Program-made: the position numbers and the translations under genes | From: Martensiomyces pterosporus | Lineage: Eukaryota > Kickxellomycota > Kickxellomycetes > Kickxellales > Kickxellaceae | Assembly (NCBI GenBank): GCA_025201845.1 | Contig: MU604186.1 | Coordinates: 1 to 12,178 of the forward strand | Direction: 5' to 3' | Length of the DNA stretch: 12,178 nt | The notes under the pieces: model-generated | Seen by the model: only the letters and a program-made list of their open reading frames with translations | Databases searched by the model: none | Told to the model about the DNA's origin: nothing | Part shown: one piece after another, positions 7,208 to 12,178 of the stretch | How the letters are laid out: each line of letters opens with the position of its first letter | How positions within the stretch are numbered: position 1 is the stretch's first letter

Positions 7208-7627
7208 ATGAAGATCAGCATTTCTTCCGCTACCTTGGCCATCGGCATTGCTCTCACTGCTGGCGCCAGCTCGCTTGCTGCTCCGGCCGATCAGGGCAAC
7301 GGACGCCATAACCACAAGCAATCTGCAGCTATCACAGACACCGCTGTTTATGCCACTGGCCCCGTCTACGCTACGAACCCCCCTGAGTGCAACGGTGGCC
7401 CTGTCTATGCGGCCAACCCTCCGGCGTACACCACTGGCGGTGCTTATCCTACCAAGCCCAGTGGATATGTGACGAATGGTCCTGTTTACCCTACCAAGCC
7501 CAGTGGATACATGACAGCTGGTCCTGTTTACCCTACTAAGCCCAGTGGATATGCAACAGCTGGCCCTGCTTACCCCACCATGTCTGGTGGACATGTAACT
7601 GGTCCTGTTTATGCCACTTCTCAATGA
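7208..7627 (+). CDS. Small secreted Gly/Pro/Tyr/Thr-rich tandem-repeat protein, function unknown
   Basis: A 139-residue protein that I do not recognise. Residues 1-24 look like a signal peptide (MKISISSATLAIGIALTAGASSLA), followed by a short hydrophilic stretch (GNGRHNHKQ). From about residue 51 to the end it is built of tandem units near the consensus GPVYPTKPSGYxTA: two diverged units (51-76, with NPPECNG and NPPAYTT), four closer ones (77-131) and a terminal GPVYATSQ. Tyr and Pro are evenly spaced and the repeats contain almost no charged residues except Lys. There is one cysteine (61), no membrane segment and no GPI-type tail. The start has A at -3 (TTACAATGA), a TATA box 98 bp upstream and no intron. 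Such proteins are often cell-wall or extracellular-matrix components, or surface/effector-like proteins; this is only an inference from composition. It sits 188 bp from the stop codon of the convergent amidase gene, which may simply be coincidental. Confidence 0.75.
   Translation: MKISISSATLAIGIALTAGASSLAAPADQGNGRHNHKQSAAITDTAVYATGPVYATNPPECNGGPVYAANPPAYTTGGAYPTKPSGYVTNGPVYPTKPSGYMTAGPVYPTKPSGYATAGPAYPTMSGGHVTGPVYATSQ
7436..7600 (+). repeat. 42-bp tandem repeat inside the repeat-protein gene
   Basis: Four consecutive units of 39-42 bp. Units 2 (7478-7519) and 3 (7520-7561) differ mainly at three codons (ACC/ACT, TAC/TAT, ATG/GCA), so nucleotide identity is high and points to recent duplication. 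Unit 1 (7436-7477) and unit 4 (7562-7600) are more diverged. The whole-codon unit length keeps the frame when copies are gained or lost. Confidence 0.9.
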
Positions 7628-7815
7628 ACACTTACGAGTGACAGATAACCAGCTGGTTCACTAGAAGCACCACACAATTTCATATTATACTAGGCTGATT
7701 CTGTGCTTTCTCTCCTTGGAGCATGCCTTAGCAATATTACCCATGAGGAATATCGGCCACGATGCTAGCAAACAAAACAAAGTACGTGCATGTGTGCAAT
7801 GTGGGGGCTGCTATC

Positions 7816-9447
7816 TCAAGCAAACCCAATGTGGCGGGGAGCAACCCACCCGCCAAATCGTCTTTCTAGCTCCCTGGCAACCGCAATTGTCGTCAGGTCC
7901 TGACCCATGCGGCCAACGACCAGCACGCCTAGCGGTATGCCCTGCTTGCTCAGTCCAAGCGGAGCATGGGTGACTGGGAATCCAAGGGCGTTGAATATCG
8001 CAGTGTATATAAAGTTGAGCTTGTTGACCAGCGATATTCCGTGACGCTGAGCCAAAGTCGGGTGTGGTGGGAATAGCAGAACGCCGTTGTCCCCTAGCAG
8101 CTGCTCAAAATCAGCCTGCAGCTGCGACCAGTACGGCTCGACATCCGCAACCTTTGCACCCCCAAGTAGCAGTGCATCAAGCGCCAAACCGTACACGCCG
8201 ATGGTGTACTGGTGCCTGCCAAGCAGGCGAGAAACAATATCCCACATGACGCTTGCAGCAGGGTGGCCCTCGCCGCCCAGTGTTTCGTTGAGTGGCCGCT
8301 GGCCATCCAGGAACACTGGTCCGTACATGAAGGGCGCATCTGCCAGAGCACGGAGCGGGTCAGCAAACTCGACGGCTGATCCTGCCACCACTTCTGCCAG
8401 CGACTCGCCTGCACGAACTATCGCCTCGCGCATCTCTCGGTCGACTGCAGGGATAAATGGCGAGTGCCCAATGCCATCAGCCATCACCACCACACGCAGC
8501 CGAGAAAGGTCCACGCTTGATGGGTCGCCCAGGTGCCTGCCAGCAAGCGCTGAAAGTGTGGGTGCGAGGTCCTCCGAGTAGCGACATAGCGGGCCCTTGG
8601 TGAGGTTAGACCTACTTCCCCCTGATTCTCGCAACATGAACGATGGTGGATCCGTGGGAACCAGGCTTGCTGTGGGCTTGTGGCCGAAAATTCCACAGAA
8701 CAGCGCCGGCATGCAGATGCTGCCGCCAATATCGGTGCCAATGCCAACGACCGACGCTGCCGATGCCAGCAGCACTGCTTCGCCGCTGGAGCTGCCCCCA
8801 GGGTTAAGAGCCAGATCATATGGGTTGAACGAGCGGCCGTATATCGCATTGTCGCTCTCCCACGTCACAGACAACGTCGGCGTATTGGTCACTCCCAGGA
8901 TGATGTACCCAGCTGCTACCAAACTGTCGATAGCTGGCGAGGACTCTGCTGCAACAGGGCAGTCTTTCTGGCGCCAGCGCAGTCCATAGGTATTCGGCAT
9001 TCCCTTGACTGCGATGCACTCCTTGATCGTGATGGGCGCACCAAGAAAAGGCCTGTCCTCAAAGACATGTGCATCCCCTTGTGCAATCGACCTGTCAATC
9101 GCCCGAGCCTCCTCCAGCGCGGCATCAAACCGATCGGCGACCATGCCGTTCAAAAGTGGGTTGACCCTTTCAATGCGGTTGATATAGCGGCTAACAACCT
9201 CCTCCGCTGTAATATTCCTTGAGCGAATTCTTCTCGACAACTCGGTGGCAGATACAAGGAGGATTGGGTCATACACATCGAGCGATGTCTCTGGGCTGCC
9301 TGCTAGCTCGCGTGCTCGCTTCTTCTTCGCGTATATTCCATTCGACCAGTAGATAGCACCATGGACCAGTGCGCGTGCGGGCGTCCAAATGAGTATCTGT
9401 AGCGGGCGCAAAAGTATAACTTCGAGCACGTATGAGAGTACACCCAT
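7816..9447 (-). CDS. Membrane-anchored amidase-signature hydrolase, FAAH2-like
   Basis: A 543-residue amidase-signature enzyme, most like fatty-acid amide hydrolase 2 (FAAH2), which hydrolyses N-acylethanolamines and related fatty amides at a membrane. Residues 1-30 contain a hydrophobic segment (VLSYVLEVILLRPLQILIW) that would anchor it, as in FAAH2. The Ser-Ser-Lys triad is intact: Lys142 in PITIKE, the cis-Ser219 in GGSSSGE and the nucleophile Ser243 in GTDIGGS, with the expected 24-residue spacing between the serines. Other family blocks are RPFLGAPITIKE, NNPYDL-like FNPYDLALNPGG, GIFGHKPT, a C-terminal LGFPVTHAPLGL, GIPLGVLVVG and RFGGWVAP. Length matches FAAH2 (about 530). The first ATG in the open frame is at 9447; the frame is open further upstream but only to non-ATG codons, with a stop at 9562. 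No clear TATA box lies upstream, unlike the secreted-protein genes. Fungal amidases with other substrates (acetamidase type) share the fold, so the exact substrate is not proven; the full-length match to FAAH2 including the N-terminal anchor is the main argument. Confidence 0.9.
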   Translation of the reverse strand: MGVLSYVLEVILLRPLQILIWTPARALVHGAIYWSNGIYAKKKRARELAGSPETSLDVYDPILLVSATELSRRIRSRNITAEEVVSRYINRIERVNPLLNGMVADRFDAALEEARAIDRSIAQGDAHVFEDRPFLGAPITIKECIAVKGMPNTYGLRWRQKDCPVAAESSPAIDSLVAAGYIILGVTNTPTLSVTWESDNAIYGRSFNPYDLALNPGGSSSGEAVLLASAASVVGIGTDIGGSICMPALFCGIFGHKPTASLVPTDPPSFMLRESGGSRSNLTKGPLCRYSEDLAPTLSALAGRHLGDPSSVDLSRLRVVVMADGIGHSPFIPAVDREMREAIVRAGESLAEVVAGSAVEFADPLRALADAPFMYGPVFLDGQRPLNETLGGEGHPAASVMWDIVSRLLGRHQYTIGVYGLALDALLLGGAKVADVEPYWSQLQADFEQLLGDNGVLLFPPHPTLAQRHGISLVNKLNFIYTAIFNALGFPVTHAPLGLSKQGIPLGVLVVGRMGQDLTTIAVARELERRFGGWVAPRHIGFA

Positions 9448-9784
9448 GAGCAACAACAGGAAGGGGCGATAGCTAGTGTGCAGGGGCAGTATGAAAGTAG
9501 AGTAAAGAACAGAGCCATGGTGTGCACCCTGTAAGGAAGCACTTGCTTTGTGTATTACTTGCTAAGCCAGCAGGCCGAACAATTGAGGCGAGCTGCATCT
9601 GTCAAGTGGTGAAATAGTGCAAAATCGGCATTGTTCTGTGCATGCCATGCAACATGTAAACACATGACGCTGTCTGATCACCAAATCTGAATTACAACAT
9701 GACATAAATGCTACTTTAGATAAGCTAAGCAGCCTTTCCAGCCATGCCATACACTAACTGCCCGCATGGCTTAGTTGGGGCGCA

Positions 9785-9844
9785 TCAAGCGAGGAGGGTA
9801 GCGCGACGGCAGATACACATCACGTGATTTCCTCCTCTGCTTGA
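9785..9844. repeat. Imperfect inverted repeat enclosing a CACGTG palindrome
   Basis: The left arm TCAAGCGAGGAGG (9785-9797) and the reverse complement of the right arm (9831-9844), TCAAGCAGAGGAGG, match except for one extra base. The 33-base spacer contains the perfect 10-bp palindrome ATCACGTGAT at 9819-9828, a Cbf1/bHLH-type core. It lies about 340-400 bp upstream of the amidase ATG on the minus-strand side. It could be a regulatory site or chance. Confidence 0.5.
9821..9826. promoter_or_regulatory. CACGTG E-box upstream of the amidase
   Basis: CACGTG within ATCACGTGAT, the extended form favoured by Cbf1-like bHLH factors in yeasts. It is about 375 bp before the amidase ATG and over 1.3 kb from the last gene. 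Confidence 0.35.
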
Positions 9845-11026
9845 AAGGGAGGCTACGCAGAACAGATATGTACAGCCCACGCTTTGCACAGGTTATGACC
9901 ACATATGCGATGCGACCCTCCTCACAGAAGTGCTGCTTTTGGAGAGACCCGGTTCATGGATTTCCACAGCATCAGAGTAACCAGTATCCAAATAGGCGTG
10001 ATTTCGTTGAAGTGTGGAGCAAATACATGCTCCCACTCTAGCCCCTTGCCTGGTTAACAGTAGTGGTCAAAATGGCATCAGGGACAGCGCCCCCTCAGAA
10101 CCACCGACAAAGGCCACCATTTGCTATTTTCCCACCAGACTTTTTACAATATGCCCTCAAAAGTGCCGCCTTTAGCTGAACAATCGCCCTAGACCTCCTG
10201 CTCTACGGTAGCAATGCTGTGCCCCCTTTTCCTGTTGGTGACAGCCGCAATTTTTAAGCACAGGTAGTGTAGAGTGTGGGAGCAGCCCACTCGGCTCAAA
10301 TGAGCACCGTTGCAGCAATTTTCACAGCGGCTCACATCCTTTTCCTAACTCCCATATGTCTTGGTTTTGAGTAGTGAAAACAAGCCAATAACATTCTTCT
10401 TCTTTGGGTGCCTCCTGGCTACTGCCACTGCCAAGAGAGGACGCCTGGATGCCCCAGCAGTGTCTCCGATCGCCATGGTATCCAGCAAACAGGTATCCGT
10501 GGTAGGAATGCGTATGATGCAATCGACAAACATGGCATCTGCAAAGGCGACTCTCCCGTGCGCCAAGAGACGCCTAAAAAGATTACGCACGAGGTCCAGC
10601 CATTTGAGAAGACCTATGGAGTGCCCCTTCCGTATTTTTCCCGTTTATTCTTGGGAGCGGCATAAGGCAGCTGCGTGGTTGGCAGGCCATTCCCACTAAT
10701 TTCCAGCTGCCAAGATAGGCAGCGTCAAGATATCGCATCTACGAAGCCACTGGCAATCAACGCTCAGTGCTATTTTTGCAGCAATCCCTCCTCGTGAACC
10801 CTTTAATTAGCCCGGCAAAAAAATTGCTGGTTTCTTGGCATGCAACAAACAAGGCGTCTTTCTGAGATTCCCTTTGTAAACATGCTAGATTTGCTGGCAT
10901 GCACAAGGCGGCGGCGCGCCAGCAGAAATCACAGATTTTCTTGCATGTCCTCCTTCGGCCAGGAGACAAACAAACAGGGGAAAGTGGTGCGAATTTTCCA
11001 TTCAAGGCTATTTGCGGTGGGCTTTG

Positions 11027-11034
11027 TATTTAAG
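11027..11034 (+). promoter_or_regulatory. TATA-like box of the last gene
   Basis: TATTTAAG, 160 bp before the ATG at 11194. It is followed by a C-rich, AT-interspersed leader with no upstream ATG in a good context. The match is less canonical than the other TATA boxes. Confidence 0.45.
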
Positions 11035-11193
11035 CGCGGTGGGTGGGGCCTGTCTTTCGTGGCTTTCCCGGAAACCGCATAACCATTCTCCCACACCCAC
11101 CCATAGCATAGCAATACACATCTCCCATACATCTTTTTCCGTTTATACTTGCCGGACAAGAATAAGCAAGCCACACGCCAGCCCACGGAAACA

Positions 11194-12178
11194 ATGCTTG
11201 CCCGCTCTCTCGCACTCGCTGCCACTCTCCTCGCCCCTTGCCTCGCAGCAGGCAGGCTGCCTGTCGACAGCCTCGATGGGCCAGTGTCCAAGAACGACAT
11301 TGCCACCTTCAAGGCGTTCATCAAGGGTCTGACGCCCTCGGACGCCTCGGCCAACGAGTGGGCGCAGGGCCACAGTGGCGAGAACACCAAGGCTCTGGGC
11401 CTCGTCTACGAGATCTCCAAGGACGTCGAGGTCCTCGACCGCATGCTGACCTTCTGCGACAAGGTTGTGTCCATCCGCAATGACAAGTCGCCCAAGGGCT
11501 GCACCATCTGGACCGGCGCCAAGGACCCCGTTTGGGTCAACTGCACCAAGAAGCTCGATGGCAAGGTGTACACCGGCGGCGAGCAGGGCGACCCTGTTGG
11601 CCATCTTGGAAACTGCGCCAGACTCATTCTGAGCACCCCCGCTATTTGGGACAAGGCTGTTCCCGACAACGACCCACACAACTATGGACGCACATACCTG
11701 CTCAGGGCAAAGACATACGTCAAGGAGGCCGATGAAGCCATCGACGGCCACATCATAAAGTCCCTGCTGGACACGTCGAGACAGGGCAAGCAGTACTTCT
11801 CCGCCGAGAACCCCTACAAGGGCAGCACACCTGTTCCCTGGAACCAGCAGATGATGTTCAACTACGGGTTCTACAACATGGCCATCGCGCACGAGATTCT
11901 GCGCGACGACCCTCAGAGAGCCGCAAAGTACCACCAGATTGTCCAGGACTCCATTGACTGGTTCTTTGCCATCACCAAGCCCCAGAAGGACAAGAAGGGC
12001 AATGAAGCGTATCTTTGGTACTACGCACCTCCTGCAACCTACATGGAGGATTCGAGCCACAGCTCGCTGGATATGGCTGGGTTCTCGCGCCTTTATGCCT
12101 CTGGAAAGTACAATCTGACTGCTGAGCAGCTGAAGCCGTTTGCCTACACCGTCATCGACAACATCATCCTCGGCAAGG
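11194..12178 (+). CDS. Secreted protein, candidate alpha/alpha-barrel carbohydrate-active enzyme (3' end cut by window)
   Basis: The frame is open from the ATG at 11194 to the window end (328 codons), so the protein is truncated on the right. Residues 1-19 are a signal peptide (MLARSLALAATLLAPCLAA); the start has A at -3 (AAACAATGC). The mature part is rich in amphipathic helices and in aromatic, His and Asn residues. Notable blocks are GHSGENTKALGLVYE (59-73), SIRNDKSPKG (93-102), IWTGAKDPVW (105-114), GDPVGHLGNCARLIL (132-146), NYGRTYLLRA (163-172), PVPWNQQMMF (213-222) and EDSSHSSLDMAG (285-296). This layout (paired helices, with conserved His/Tyr/Arg/Asn in loops) resembles alpha/alpha-toroid polysaccharide lyases and glycosidases. 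From memory the HSGEN, WTG and PWNQQM blocks recall a fungal/bacterial secreted family close to PL38 glucuronan/alginate lyases, but I cannot confirm this. Codon use is strongly biased (AAG, AAC, GAC, GTC), which suggests good expression. No intron is seen in the visible part. Confidence 0.8.
   Translation, partial: MLARSLALAATLLAPCLAAGRLPVDSLDGPVSKNDIATFKAFIKGLTPSDASANEWAQGHSGENTKALGLVYEISKDVEVLDRMLTFCDKVVSIRNDKSPKGCTIWTGAKDPVWVNCTKKLDGKVYTGGEQGDPVGHLGNCARLILSTPAIWDKAVPDNDPHNYGRTYLLRAKTYVKEADEAIDGHIIKSLLDTSRQGKQYFSAENPYKGSTPVPWNQQMMFNYGFYNMAIAHEILRDDPQRAAKYHQIVQDSIDWFFAITKPQKDKKGNEAYLWYYAPPATYMEDSSHSSLDMAGFSRLYASGKYNLTAEQLKPFAYTVIDNIILGK

Larger units (their letters stand above)
9448..11193. 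other. Gene-poor intergenic region, amidase and last-gene promoters
   Basis: A 1.75-kb divergent interval without a gene I can support. Near the amidase it holds an inverted repeat around an ATCACGTGAT palindrome (9785-9844). Between about 10345 and 10700 three overlapping frames are open on both strands (81-112 codons), but none has a recognisable product and the 85-codon frame lacks any ATG. Near the right end are a TATTTAAG box (11027-11034) and a C-rich CCACACCCACCC stretch (about 11090-11102) upstream of the last gene. I saw no tRNA, rRNA or transposon coding sequence. Confidence 0.55.

Noticed and set aside
7190..7624. A 144-codon minus-strand frame with repeats opposite the repeat-protein gene
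   Set aside because: Its apparent repeats are only the reverse reading of the 42-bp units. It has no signal peptide, and the TATA box, start context and signal peptide all belong to the plus strand.
9757..9830. A tRNA-like A box (TGGCTTAGTTGG at about 9766-9777)
   Set aside because: The D stem does not pair properly, there is no anticodon stem, and no GGTTCGANNCC B box follows at the right distance. It is neither a tRNA nor a clear SINE.
10345..10699. Three overlapping open frames (81, 85 and 112 codons) in the gene-poor region; the 85-codon one reads like plausible protein (RGRNAYDAIDKHGICKG)
   Set aside because: The 85-codon frame has no ATG and no clear splice partners, and I recognise no family. 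It could be a degraded exon or transposon remnant, but I cannot support a call.
10835..10910. Two similar GGCATGCA-CAA stretches about 55 bp apart
   Set aside because: The match is too short, and CATGC-type words are common across this region, so no repeat element is called.
11143..12060. A 305-codon open frame on the minus strand opposite the last gene
   Set aside because: It is a mirror of strong codon bias in the plus-strand gene. The plus frame has a signal peptide, start context and conserved-looking blocks; the antisense product has none.
1..12178. Search for a defence system, mobile element, CRISPR array or biosynthetic cluster
   Set aside because: All identified genes are ordinary fungal housekeeping or secretory genes on the same kind of background. 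No transposase, reverse transcriptase, terminal repeats or spaced direct repeats of CRISPR type were seen.

Overview
This window is nuclear DNA of a fungus. It holds six protein genes: five complete and one cut by the right edge. One gene (VPS33) has a short spliceosomal intron of 103 nt with a GTAAGT donor. The proteins are typically eukaryotic: a vacuolar tethering-complex SM protein, an RNase Rh-type secreted RNase T2, a FAAH2-like amidase and several secretory proteins. Compact genes, few introns, moderate GC and TATA boxes about 100-170 bp before the ATG fit an early-diverging (zygomycete-grade) fungus. A Kickxellomycotina-like genome is my best guess, but this is an inference, not a proven placement.

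Layout from left to right: (1) VPS33, + strand, 328-2620, two exons. (2) A secreted RNase T2, + strand, 3309-4088. (3) A secreted GlpQ/GDPD-type glycerophosphodiester phosphodiesterase, - strand, 4512-5843, convergent with the RNase and carrying a (Gly-Asn)10 tail encoded by a hexanucleotide repeat. (4) A gene-poor stretch, 5844-7207, holding both the GDPD promoter and the promoter of the next gene. (5) A small secreted protein made almost entirely of Gly-Pro-Tyr-Thr-rich 13-14-residue repeats, + strand, 7208-7627. (6) A membrane-anchored FAAH2-like amidase, - strand, 7816-9447. (7) A gene-poor 1.75 kb stretch, 9448-11193. (8) The start of a large secreted protein that looks like an alpha/alpha-barrel carbohydrate-active enzyme, + strand, 11194 to the window end.

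Four of the six products carry N-terminal secretion signals. RNase T2 and GDPD together would release phosphate-containing nutrients from extracellular RNA and deacylated phospholipids. CACGTG (bHLH/Pho4/NUC-1-type) sites occur upstream of both, which suggests but does not prove phosphate-responsive control. The secreted-protein genes have a TATA-like box before the ATG, while VPS33 and the amidase have no clear one. I do not see a defence island, mobile element, CRISPR array, tRNA or rRNA here. The least explained items are the repeat protein and the 3'-truncated secreted enzyme.
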